The translations under genes and the position numbers were made by a program. From Eucalyptus grandis (lineage: Eukaryota > Streptophyta > Magnoliopsida > Myrtales > Myrtaceae): 64,000 nt of DNA. Below are positions 37,039-48,215 of the stretch, one piece after another. The stretch lies in contig NC_052621.1 in assembly GCF_016545825.1 (NCBI RefSeq), forward strand, positions 20,424,940 to 20,488,939, read 5' to 3'. Each line of letters begins with the position of its first letter. Within the stretch, counting starts at the first letter, position 1. The notes under the pieces were generated by a model. That model ran no database searches. It saw nothing but the letters and a program-made list of their open reading frames with translations, and had not been told where the DNA came from.

Positions 37039-38487
37039 TTCTCAAATTCCTCACCCGGTCGGTGAAATTGGGTCCGTCAAACAATTCTTGTCAAGTATAG
37101 AAGCGAGTGGGTTTGTGGTCATCATTTTCAGAGTAATAATATATCTGTTGCAGAAAATAAATTGTTAGCCATTGTATCTTTCAAAGTAACTATTTCATTT
37201 TGGCCTTTAAATGAAATAGATCCTCCCACTAAATTTATATTCGAATCCCATACTCCTTAAGATGGGAAGTGGTAATCTTTGTTGGGTAAAGATTACTAGT
37301 GGGGATTGGAGTCCCACTAGCCCAAAGTTCACCTCACCTAACAGTTATTGGTGTCCTATGAACTTAGTGAGTGAACCAGCTTGTTCAACGCATCATATGC
37401 GAGTCCCAATCATAACTTCGGCATCTAGACCATGAAAGCCTCACCTAACAGTTATTGGCATCACGATCATAGTTAAGTCTAGCCCATCGTCTCATACAAG
37501 TATTGAAAACACAAATAATTCCATCACCTAACAGTTATTGGAAATCATTTAGCTCCAACCCCACAGCATCATATGCATAATGGAGTGGTCCAATATTATA
37601 AATGGTAATTAACCCCTATGTATCCATAACTGGTTAATTAACCACTATAATATTGGATCAAACCACGACGATGGAAGGCCACGAGTCCGAAACCCGTTTC
37701 GACTTAATATTCTTTGTAAGGAGATTTGAGTCATTATTAACGGTCTCACTTTGCACATTAACCGGTTTAACATGCACGATACCATAAACACAATAAATAA
37801 ATAGATATCACATGATATCTATCTTATGTGGTGATCATGGAATTATGGTTCAATGGGTCTCGAGCCAAAAAGACCCATTTAGCCATTTTAATGTTTTAAT
37901 TATATGGACCTGCTCTTCACTTTTTCTTCAATCTTTGAACTCTTCAAAGACCGGGCCCAAAGAGCTCACCGGTTTAATGGCTCCTCCAATGGCTCCTCTC
38001 TTGTAGTATTTACATCAACAATTGAAATACTAAACTATACTAAAATTACATATCAAGAAAAATTAAAGTAAAATAAAAGGAAGAACGCAGCCTCCATTTA
38101 ATAATTACATCCCCAAAAAGAATACTTGTAATCATCATACATTCATCCATACAACAATCACAACAATTAGGGATTTTTCCATGATCACCACCCTTCCTTA
38201 CGAGCCATAAATTCAAAATTTAAAGCTCTGGAAGGCATGCATAAAATTCTTCATATCATTTGCAATATATAAACATCAAGTATAACAAGTTACGGATTTT
38301 TGATTCAAAATTGATTTAGTTCTAATTTTTGCTTTGTTGATTAAAATTATCACATAAATCAATCAACTTCTATAGGCCACATTTGAGCAAGAGAACCAAT
38401 TCTCTTAATAAAAATAAATTGGCCATTAGAACGCAAAAACATATTTGAACTATAAATTAATTAAACGCACGAAAACGCGTTAGGTTA
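37039..38487. other. Copia leader between primer site and gag, with thrice-repeated 17-mer
   Basis: Non-coding. TCACCTAACAGTTATTGG (or with one base less) occurs at about 37333, 37441 and 37524, in the same orientation, spaced about 108 and 83 bases. Otherwise AT-rich without recognised function. Confidence 0.7.
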
Positions 38488-38499
38488 GCTCTGATACCA
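38488..38499 (-). other. Copia primer-binding site (initiator Met tRNA)
   Basis: Minus strand TGGTATCAGAGC, one base from the end of the 5' LTR: the classic plant copia primer-binding site complementary to the 3' end of initiator methionine tRNA. Confidence 0.93.
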
Positions 38500-38500
38500 C

Positions 38501-39334
38501 TGTTGGGGTTTCATGAATCATGTATAAGAAAAATCAACAAAATAAACGCAGCGGAAACAAAGATAAATATTACACATGATTTTCCTTAGGCGTTGTTCGT
38601 GCGTTTTAATCAAAAATCTAAACATAAAAGAGAGTTAAACGAAATACCTCTCGAAGCGCGCTTTAAACAAGTCGGTTTGGATGTTCTACGGTTCGAGTCC
38701 CACAAGTGTCGGACCTCTAGTTCACACACCAACAACAAACGTCAAACGGAAGAGAGAATTTCGGATATTCACCACCTCGATCGTGCTAGTAATCACGTGG
38801 AAACAAACCGTTGTATCCTTGATGTATAATAGTCACGGCCCGAACGAGATAATGTTCTTCTTTCTCGCGTCTCAAAAACACAAGAACACGCACACAATTT
38901 GCTCTCTGTTTTCAGCAAAGCATTTTCTCTCTAAAACACAAATGCACACCCACCTTTTCTCTGTCTTTTCAACCCGTTTAAGTGTCGCAAAAACAACTCT
39001 TTTAAACTAAAAAATATAAACCGATCAACAACGGTTGCTGATCGATGGACAATCAGCAACCGTTGCTGATCGTCCCCACTCATGCATGAACAATCATGCA
39101 TGAGCGGTTGCTCATGCACGACTTCGTGCATGATGGTCGCAATCGCTGACCGTTCATGCACGAATTCATGGATGATGGTCGCCGGTTCTTGACCATCCAA
39201 GTTTCATGCATGTGCTTCGTGCACATGCATGAAGCTTTATATATATAATTTATGTTGGTTATTAAAAGTATTAATTAATTAATTAAATGAACAAATAATT
39301 AATTAATCAATTCCTTTAGGGCATATATCTAACA
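38501..39334 (-). repeat. Copia 5' LTR (element orientation)
   Basis: 834 bp, TG...CA ends. It has one more copy of a GATCAGCAACCGTTGCTGATC-like palindromic unit than the other LTR. TATA-like TATATATAAAG at about 39237-39247 (minus) would drive element transcription. Confidence 0.95.
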
Positions 39335-40037
39335 CAGGATTGCGGGCCAAAATAGGGCATAATCTGGACCTAGGAAGCTACAGCAACAATATTTCATTTT
39401 CTGCTGTTCGTAGGGCTGATAGGTATAACATCCTTTGCTTTGGCCTATGGCCACTTCAAGCTTGGGCACTGGAAAATATCGAACCATAAGTGACTGTGTT
39501 TCTGTATTTCCTTTCTGCTTGGCTGATTTCTGTGTTTCTGTGAGAACATCTATATATAAAGTTTCGTATAGTAGTGTCTTCCTTATTTCTTTTCCATAAT
39601 GGTATGTTTCTTCCCCAAATGATGCATCTCTTCGTTAAATTGCTTCTTTTGATATGACTTGAATCTTTATCGATTAGAAATCTCTATCTAGTTAGTGCTT
39701 TCATTACTTTGTATTGATTTTCTCCCATGTAGTTTGTATCAAAGTTTTGAGAAGTTCTATGGAAAATTGTCTTCTGAGATCCTTCCCATTGGCCAGAGAA
39801 TATTCCATGTCATTATTATCGATTAGGTTTTCTATCGCCTTGAATAAAAACTATTTGAAGTATTTTCAAACGAAAGAATGTCTCTTTTGATTTTGTTTAA
39901 TTTTGGATACATCTCTGCAACATTTTATTTGGAACTTAATTTGTAAATCCTGAAGAGCACTTGAGAGTCCAGAAAGTGATGTCGTAATAACCGAGATTGA
40001 CAAAACTTGGTAGAATTATTCGATTGTGTTCCTTGGG
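39335..40037 (+). repeat. Array unit 3' part, resumed after copia
   Basis: Starts with the second CAGGA and continues with the linker end, hydrophobic segment and tail of the unit begun at 30096, closing with GTTCCTTGG before the next unit head. Confidence 0.83.
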
Positions 40038-41591
40038 GTATGTTGACTCGATTTTTAGAGGAATTCTTGCATCTCGAACTTTTGAAAATATGCCGATTCC
40101 ATCTAAAAATACTCCAAATATTTCCAAAATTCACTGCAAAATAAAGAACAAACCACAGATAAATCACAATTATGCTCACCATGCTCCCACCAAAGGCCAT
40201 GACGTCGGAATATGACGGAATTATTCGGGGCCGGCTCGAGCAAGCCGTCCCCCCGATCGGCTCCAGCGAGCCATCCCTCTCACTTCCGGACTCACTCGCT
40301 GGCCCCTTCTTCCCTCCTCCTTTCACCTCTCTCCTCTTCATTCTGCTCCTCCCTCCTCCTTAACCTCACCCCTCTCCCTCTCTTTTCTTTTCACCTCTTC
40401 CCCCTCTTCCTTCCTCCTCTCCATTCTTGTAAAACATGCCATCTCAGCAAGAGCTCGATAAAATGACTAAAGACGTTGAGGATGGTATTGCCGAACTGAA
40501 CAAGGCGATAGCTGAGGAGTGGCATCAAGGTGAAATGATGCTCGGGATCTTCATCTCCGCCGTAGGATTGATCGTAGGTCACGTCCACGCCAAAGGCCTA
40601 GCATGCAGGCACTCTTGGATGCCTATAGCACTCACGATGCTGGTTGCAACGCCATTTTGTGTGATGTTCTTGAAGAGGGTCTTCGAAATTGTAAGGCTGA
40701 AAAAGAAACTCAGGGTCCGAAAGCAGCGGTTGCAGCACCTCAAGCAAATACAGCCGTCGGCGCCACAACTGTCATCGAGGCCATCGTCGTTGGCGCCACC
40801 GCTGTCATAGTTGGGTCACGGCGGACAGCCGTCACCACCATTGGAGCCTCCGGCACCGGCGTTGGAAGAGGGATCGGTCTCGACTGGGGAGGCGGCGCTG
40901 GCGCTGGCGCTGGTTTACGGGCTAGAGGAGGGCATAATCTGGACCTAGGAGGCTACGGCAACAATATTTTATTTTCTGTTGTTCGTAGGGCTGATAGGTA
41001 TAACATTCATTGCTTTGGCATGTGGCCACTTCAAGCTTGGGCACGAAAATATTGGGCCATAAGTGACTGTTTCTATATTTCCTTTCTGCTTGGCCGGTTT
41101 CTGTGAGAACATCTATATATATAAGGTTTCGTATAGTAGTGTTTTCCTTATTTCTTTTCTGTAATGGTATGTTTCTTCCCCAAATGATGCATCTCTTCGT
41201 TAAATTGCTTCTTTTGATATGACTTGAATCCTTATCGATTAGAAATCTCTATTGCTTTCATTACTTTGTATTGATTTTCTCCCATGCAGTTTGTATCAAA
41301 GTTTTGAGAAGTTCTATGGAAAATTGTCTTCTAAGATCTTTCCCGTTGGTCAGAGAATATTCCATGTCATTATTGTCGATTAGGTTTTCTATCGCCTTGA
41401 ATAAAAACTATGTGAAGTATTTTCAAATGAAAGAATGTCTCTTTTGATTTTGTTTTATTTTGGATACATCTCTGCAACATTTTATTTGGAACTTAATTTG
41501 TAAATTCTAAAGAGCACTTGAGAGTCCAGAAAGTGATGTCATAATAACTGAGATTGACAAAACTTGGAAGAATTATTCGGTTGTGTTCCTT
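40038..41591 (+). repeat. Array unit with the only intact ORF
   Basis: Head, palindromes (40231-40275), a short CT-rich leader, ORF (40436), linker, hydrophobic segment and tail. It is followed by block E copy 3 as at 27422. The leader has fewer CT-rich repeats than the other units. Confidence 0.83.
40436..40810 (+). CDS. Small predicted two-pass membrane protein, 124 aa, unknown family
   Basis: The only copy of the array ORF that reads through. N-terminal acidic/helical part MPSQQELDKMTKDVEDG ... NKAIAEEW; hydrophobic segment 1 about residues 34-52 (MMLGIFISAVGLIVGHVHA); TGG at codon 61; hydrophobic segment 2 about residues 61-80 (WMPIALTMLVATPFCVMFLK); then a strongly basic helix-like stretch (RLKKKLRVRKQRLQHLKQ) and a Ser/Pro-rich end. 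The start is the first ATG after a CT-rich leader and is shared by all copies. After the stop, the same frame could encode a further linker and a third hydrophobic segment; a +1 frame is also open (40603-41106). I do not recognise the family. Whether it is expressed is unknown. Confidence 0.5.
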   Translation: MPSQQELDKMTKDVEDGIAELNKAIAEEWHQGEMMLGIFISAVGLIVGHVHAKGLACRHSWMPIALTMLVATPFCVMFLKRVFEIVRLKKKLRVRKQRLQHLKQIQPSAPQLSSRPSSLAPPLS

Positions 41592-43400
41592 GGTGGTTTA
41601 GCCAAAGCAATAAACTCATTACAAATTGAGAGCATCACTTGAATATAAAATAGAAAATAATCTTGCGGTGGGCTTAAGTGAGTGATAAGCCAGAAAAGAT
41701 TGAGATATAAAAGTAAAAGGCCAACTGCGGAATTTTATCTGACGAAGAAGAGAATTCATAAAAAGTGATATAGAGAGTTCCACGCAAATTCGGGGAAAAA
41801 AAAAAGAGGAGAGAGGGAGATACGAAGATCCCTTGGACGAAAGATTGAGCGTACGATCTCTCTCCCATCACTTGTTTGCACTCAAATTCGGTTTGTTGGA
41901 AGATGAAGTTTGGAGGATTTGATTTTCGAAGCAGAACTCTTATCTCTTCACGCGTGAACCATCAAGCTTAGCCTCCACCGCTGCGCAACACTTCACCCAG
42001 ATGCTCGTCGACGAGTTCCAGTTGCCGGCCTGAAGCCCATCTCGACCAACCAACAGCCGCCTAGACGATTTCCAGTGACCTCAGCAGCATCCCAAAGTCG
42101 GAGACCCTTCACCGCTGCAGCAGTCCTCTGCCGATTTTGGGCTTGGGTTCTCCATTAGCTGTCGTTCCTCCTGCCCGGTTGCTGTTTGCCACAATAGATC
42201 CCGACACCCGCGATGTCGGCAAGCTCCCGGTTCGAAGGATCACTCACGGACTTTCACAAAGTTACTCTCTCTTGGGATTCCTTGCAGTTCATTAACGAAC
42301 CAACAAGCTACCTTGCTGTGTTAAGCACTTGTTCTGATGAGCCCAGCCTTGTCGAAGCACTAGTAGTGACCCGCATGTGTTCTAGCATTCGTTCGATGCC
42401 ACTTCGATGCAAATTGTAATATATGCAAATTGTTATATATATATATAGGTCGTAACAGGGAAAAATAAATGATGGCCCCATGCTCGAATGTCACAATGCA
42501 CGTTAATTGGCTCATTCTAATGTCTGCCAGTGTGGCACCCCAACCGCCCCATGTCGTGGGAAAAATGAACTTTTTGTACGACACAATTTAACCAAAAAAT
42601 CAATTTTGGTATAATTTCTACAATGTCATCGGTTAAATAATATAGTTTTTAGTTGTACAATAGATATCATATATTCGGTAAGGTTTGGCAATAAGATTTT
42701 AAGTAGGTTGTTCCATAGAAGAAGGGGAGCAAAAGTAAATGTTGAGGCCGACTTGAAGAAGTTAGCTGGTAAGTCTGAATCACGTGTTGCCTTGAAATTG
42801 CGCGTTGCTGTGAAATCATACTCAGCCTTAAAATTGTATACTTGACTTTGAATTTCTTGTTATCGCAATAAATTTACACAATAAACATTGACCGAGGCCA
42901 CATCTTATGAATGCATGTTACTAGTAGCGTGCATGCTAATATGACATGCGTATTTGTTACAAATTGCATGGTGTTATGAAATGCATGCTGATACCAAAAT
43001 TGAATGTTATCACAATAGAATTGGATTTGTCCTTGTTAGTCATTAGTACACGTGGTGTTTCGCTTTGGCATTGGATTCATGCACGTGCTCTGATCTCGTG
43101 GGATTGGATTTGTTTTGTTAATTGCTTCGTATTCTCACACGCTGGTTGCATACACGAGGCGTATTGTCTTTTTGCATGCTGGTCCGGATTCATCCCTACT
43201 GCATTGATTTGGACCGGATTCTTCCTGCTTTGCTTTTCCGTCGTCGCAATGTCTGATTGATATGGATTATATTCATCCTTTGGATTTACTTTGAGAGCGA
43301 TGCATGTATTTGAAAAGACACTAATCATGCACGTCACGAGGGGCCGGCAAATTTGTAAGTCGTCAAGACCCAAAAGAAAACTATGCGATCTTTGGGTGAT
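41592..43400 (+). repeat. Block E copy 3
   Basis: Near-identical to 27422-29040, then extends about 200 bp further through GGATTCTTCCTGCTTTGC to AAAGAAAACTATGCGAT, matching the far end of the inverted copy at 14028. This defines the longer end of block E. It ends roughly 900 bp before the sucrose synthase TATA box. Confidence 0.85.
42213..42419 (+). CDS. Short ORF of block E copy 3, function unknown
   Basis: 68 codons beginning MSASSRFEGSLTDFHKVTLS, the counterpart of 28051-28257 with a handful of substitutions. No domain is recognised; may be non-coding. Confidence 0.28.
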   Translation: MSASSRFEGSLTDFHKVTLSWDSLQFINEPTSYLAVLSTCSDEPSLVEALVVTRMCSSIRSMPLRCKL

Positions 43401-44298
43401 TAATTGACTTCCTCCAACACATTCCATTTTGGGTTCTCAGTCGACCCTAGAAATGATTGGTGGAGACTCTTCAAACGATTTTAAGATTTGAATCAAAGTA
43501 GCACACCCCAATTTAGAGAAGGGGAGACTCTAGGTCAAAGATCACGAAACGTATTTTTTCCAAAATTGCATTTTTCTTTTTCAATTTCGAAAGCAAGCTA
43601 CTTTCATTCGGAATATCTGGAACGATCCCAAAGCCCCGAGGCGCTTCAGGCTGGGAGTCTGGGATTGGTTAAGAAAGGACACCTGAGAGGATTCGTGCCA
43701 CCGTTGATGCTCGGCATCTGCTCCATGTACGAAAAGACCCGAATAAAGTGCCAAAAGATGAAAAATGCATGGGAGATCCTCTGCACTATAAAGTGAACTT
43801 CGTTTTTTGAACACCAGCAGTTTGATATTCCCACGTAGCTCCTTGGTCTTTAACTCTCTCTTTCTAATCACTCCTTGCTCTTGATGGCAAAAGATGCACA
43901 AGCAAGATCAGGAACAAACAGTACCAAATTCTCAAAGGTTCCGCCATGATTGGTGGACGGCTTCGATGAGACAAGCCAGAAAAAGGACCTGGCTTTGATC
44001 TCTTTCTCTCTCTCTCTCCCTTCTGCTTCTTTCTTACTGTCACGAAAAGAAAAGAATGATGCTCACAATCGCTTCTGCGAGAGATAGGCAGGCCAAATAA
44101 GCAATTAACCTCCTCCTTTGGCCAACATTTCTTTATCAGCTAAGATTTGTCAGATTCTTTTCTTTTTCTCTTCTCTCACTTTAACGGAAATGTTCCTTCT
44201 CCTCCTCTATCACCTCTTTCAGGGCCCATCATAGCGTCGATTATTCGAAAATGTATAGGGCTGGTTAACCGATGAGCCGCGCCGTGCCTCGGCGGTTT
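43401..44298. promoter_or_regulatory. Upstream region of sucrose synthase
   Basis: About 0.9 kb without a convincing gene. A 102-codon plus frame (43488-43796) and an overlapping minus frame show no known domain. A TC microsatellite lies at 44005-44022. The block E repeat ends at its distal edge, so repeat-derived DNA may contribute to the promoter. Confidence 0.5.
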
Positions 44299-44299
44299 T

Positions 44300-44308
44300 C
44301 TATATAAT
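44300..44308 (+). promoter_or_regulatory. TATA box of sucrose synthase
   Basis: CTATATAAT lies about 65 bases before the start codon; a transcription start roughly 30 bases downstream would leave a short leader. Confidence 0.65.
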
Positions 44309-44372
44309 GGCAAGAGACATTGGGAGAATGAATGACAAAAGCTTGCGGGAATTTTGAGTCTTTTGAAATCTA

Positions 44373-47300
44373 ATGGATTCAAGCCCTGCCTTGAAGACGA
44401 CGGAGCCGGTCCCTGACAGCATGCCCGAGGCGCCCAGCCAGAGCCGGTACCACATGAAGAGGTGCTTCGCCAAGTACATGGAAAAGGGGAGGAGGATAAT
44501 GAAACTCCACCACTTAATGGATGAATTGGAAAGCGCCATAGACGCCAAGACGGAGAGGGAGCGCATCCTGGGCAGCGATCTCGGGTACATCCTATGTTAC
44601 ACTCAGGTTCGTTCGTTCCCACCTAAGACTCTCTATTCTCCTTCCTAATGTTCTCCGTTGATATGATTGTTAACTCTCATCCCAACTGAGGCATCGCAAC
44701 CTGAACGTTATTCCCAGGAAGCCCTTGTCGTCCCTCCACACATGGCTTTCGCCGTGAGACGGAGTCCTGGAAACTGGGAATATGTCAAAGTCAGTTCTGA
44801 CTCTCTGTCCGTGGAAGGCATGAGTGCCGCTGATTACTTGAAGTTCAAGGAAATGATATACGATGAAGAATGGTTCGTAGTCTGCTTGATTTCGAACTTC
44901 GTATCATATGCACTCACCTCATGCTGTGTGGAGCCATAGTACATGTTTTTTTCCATTTTCCTCCACCTACTCTCTATGTTCTACGGGCTCGGGAGCAACA
45001 AATTTCTGTGTCTTGGCAGGGCAAAAGATGAGAATGCCCTGGAAGTGGACTTCGGAGCTCTTGACTTTTCCGTTCCGCACCTGACCTTATATTCATCTAT
45101 TGGGAACGGAGTCGATTTCATCTCAAAGTACCTCTCCTCAAAGCTGAGCGGAACACCGGACAGCGCACAACCCCTTGTGGATTTCCTAGCATCCATCAAT
45201 TATCAAGGAGAAGTACGCAAAACTCATTCGCACTCCACAAAAATTTATATGCGCAGATGTAATTCCTAACCTGAAGGATGTTCTTCGTTTCCAGAATCTC
45301 ATGATAAATGAAACACTTGACACTGCACCCAAGCTTCAGATGGCCCTGATTGTAGCTGAAGCATCCCTTGCATCAGTCCCAAAAGACACCCCATTCCAAG
45401 ACTTTGAGATGAGGTAGTTTCTCACTTTTCCTTGGACAAATCCAGGAGGTCGCTCACTACCATCTGATGCCACGCACATTTAACAATAACTAATGATAGG
45501 TTCAAGGAGTGGGGCCTCGAGAAAGGATGGGGCGATACTGCAGAGAAAGTCAAGGACACGATGAGATGGCTCTCGGAAGTGCTACAAGCGCCAGATCCAA
45601 CGAACATGGAGAAGTTCTTTAGTAGGCTTCCAATGATATTCAATGTTGTGATATTTTCCCCCCATGGTTATTTTGGCCAGTCAGATGTGCTCGGCTTGCC
45701 AGATACCGGTGGACAGGTAGATATCCTCATCAATCCTCACATGTATCCATGTTCGCTGTCACATAGCCTGCTAAATATTTGGCAACAACAACAGGTGGTT
45801 TATATTTTAGATCAAGTGAGGGCCCTGGAAGAGGAGTTGCTCCTCAGGATTAAGGAACAGGGGATTAATGCAAAGCCACAGATACTCGTGGTCAGTTTAA
45901 ACACATGGCGCAAGTGCCTTCCTGCAAATATATGCCAGTTCAAGGAGTTGGTTTTCACAGTGTCTCTTTAACGTAACAGGTCACACGACTTATCCCCGAT
46001 GCTCGTGGAACAAAATGCAACCAGGAGTTGGAACCGATCATTGGGACAAAGCATTCCAACATTCTTAGGGTTCCATTTAGGACCGAGAAGGGGGTGCTTC
46101 GACAGTGGGTTTCTCGTTTTGACATATATCCATACCTTGAGAGATTTACCCAGGTAGGGATTCCAAATTCAAAACCAACCATTATCCCTGATCAACTTCT
46201 TTCTTGCATGACGGTTTCCTTTTGCTTCTGTCGTCGCTCACCAGGAAGCAACCATTAAGATACTGGATCAATTGGAAGGAAAACCGGATCTCATAATTGG
46301 AAACTACAGTGATGGGAATTTAGTAGCGTCACTTATGGCTAGTAAACTCGGGACAACTCAGGTGCCTTATTGCTTCATCAGTTTACCAGCTAAGTGCTAA
46401 TTCAGATTATTGACCATTCTAGAGTGCTTGAAAACCCAGGGAACAATTGCGCATGCACTGAGAAGACTAAGTACGAACATTCCGATGTCAAGTGGAAGGA
46501 GCTAGACCCAAAGTATCACTTCTCGTGCCAATTCATTGCTGACACAATAGCGATGAACGCAACAGATTTCATCATAACAAGTACATTCCAGGAGATCGCT
46601 GGAAGGTCAGAGAAACATCCGAATAACGTTACCTGTTGTTGAGCTTTTAGCTAGGATAAACATATGATCTTCCACATCGTAATCAATAGAATAATTAAAA
46701 TGAAGTACATTCTTAATATGCATCATTGAAGAGTTCTCAAGATTAGGTGGTATTATTTGCAGCGACCATAGACCTGGGCAATATGAGAGTCACGCAGCAT
46801 TCACACTCCCAGGGCTCTGCAGAGTTGTTTCAGGCATCAATGTTTTCGATCCTAAATTCAATATTGCTGCACCCGGTGCTGATCAATCTGTTTATTTCCC
46901 TTACTCGGAGAAACAGAAACGACTCACACAATTAAATCGTGCAATCGAGGAGCTACTGTACAGCCGTGTGGACAATGATGAGCACATGTAAGTATTGCTA
47001 TTCCAGGCCATGTCGTGAGCTCCAAAAACAGTGTCCTAATTCATCTGATAGCTCTTTAATCACCATCGGATTTGACCATTGTGGCAACAGTGGTTATCTC
47101 GCAGACAAGAAGAAACCCATCATCTTCTCTATGGCAAGACTTGACACAGTGAAAACATTACCGGTTTAGTAGAGTGGTATGGGAAGAATGCAAGGCTCAG
47201 GAGTTTGGTTAACTTAGTCATTGTTGGGGGCTTCTTTGATTCTTCCAAGTCCAAAGATAGAGAAGAAATGGCTGAAATAAAAAAGATGCATGATTTGATA

Positions 47301-48215
47301 GCGAAGTACAAACTCAAGGATCAGATCCGATGGATAGCTGCGCAGACTGATCGGTACCGAAATGGAGAACTCTACCGATGGATCGCAGATACAAGGGGAG
47401 CTTTTGTGCAGCCTGCTCTCTATGAAGCATTCGGCCTGACCGTAATTGAGGCAATGAACTGTGGGTTGCCCACAATTGCCACTAATCAAGGCGGCCCGGC
47501 TGAGATCATTGTTGATGGAGTGTCTGGATTCCACATTGACCCCAATCATGGGGAAGAGTCCAGCAACAAAATTGCTGATTTCTTTGAGAAGTGTAAGGTG
47601 GACAACGAGTATTGGAACAAGATATCTGCAGGGGGCTTGAAACGCATTAATGAGTGGTCAGTGTAATCTTTGCAAAAATCTCGCACGCTTTCATGGAATT
47701 GACTTGACCAGAACTCATTTGCTTTGCAGCTACACCTGGAAAATCTATGCAAACAAGATGTTGAACATGGGATGCATCTATACCTTTGGAGGCAACTGAA
47801 CAAAGAACAGAAGCAAGCAAAGCAGAGATATATCCAGATGTTCTATAGCCTTCAACTCAGGAACTCGGTAATTCCTTTGTTCATTCTCCCTTTTTTCTCA
47901 GGCATGCTGCAAAACGTCATGCCCTTCAGAAAATCAAGTGCCGGAATTCATGTTTTATGTAACAGATGAAGACTGTTCCCATCAAAACTGATGAACCTGA
48001 ACAAGCAGCACCAAAGCCGCCACCAAAAGTACAGCCCACGATGAGGTAATTTCCTAGGATAATTGCTGCATCTCTCAACACATTCAAGTCTCAAATAAAT
48101 CATAGGATCAGATTCCTCCTACCACATGCCTTATCAGGATTTCCTGTGAAAAGCTGAGGCATTTGTTTTGTTGTTGTGTAGCACAAGGAGGACGCAGTCA
48201 CGGATACATAAATAA
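44373..48215 (+). CDS. SUS: Sucrose synthase, SUS5/6/7-like class; 14 exons, three single-base frame breaks
   Basis: Reversibly cleaves sucrose with UDP to UDP-glucose and fructose. Exons: 44373-44606, 44718-44872, 45020-45212, 45295-45413, 45500-45716, 45795-45890, 45980-46153, 46245-46361, 46440-46605, 46763-46987, 47091-47656, 47730-47867, 47966-48045, 48182-48215. All introns are GT-AG. Recognised sequence includes [37 protein letters not shown]-type [40 protein letters not shown], and the GT4 ExxxxxxxE motif EAFGLTVIE near residue 678. The C-terminal extension [11 protein letters not shown] and the N-terminus suit the SUS6 branch. The exon sum implies 838 aa if three missing bases are allowed for: near 46459 (residue 442), 47160 (residue 589) and 47787 (residue 774). 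As written, translation stops in exon 9. Either a recent pseudogene or sequence error; the family call itself is secure. Confidence 0.95.

Larger units (their letters stand above)
31095..39334 (-). mobile_element. Full-length Ty1/copia retrotransposon, minus orientation, coding decayed
   Basis: LTRs at 31095-31899 and 38501-39334, both with TG...CA ends, flanked by identical CAGGA at 31090-31094 and 39335-39339. A primer-binding site TGGTATCAGAGC (minus strand, 38488-38499) lies one base inside the 5' LTR and a purine tract lies inside the 3' LTR. Domain order gag, integrase, reverse transcriptase, RNase H is that of Ty1/copia. The reading frame is broken by several stops and frameshifts, so it is probably not autonomous. 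The lineage within copia is not settled. The element is younger than the array unit it splits. Confidence 0.97.

Noticed and set aside
39925..40341. 138-codon minus-strand frame over an array unit head
   Set aside because: Runs antisense across head, palindrome and leader; the corresponding frames in other units are much shorter and only partly overlapping.
23151..41591. CRISPR-like or satellite interpretation of the regular repeats
   Set aside because: Units are about 1.7 kb with internal ORF and intron-like signals, and the genome is plant nuclear; neither CRISPR nor a simple satellite fits.
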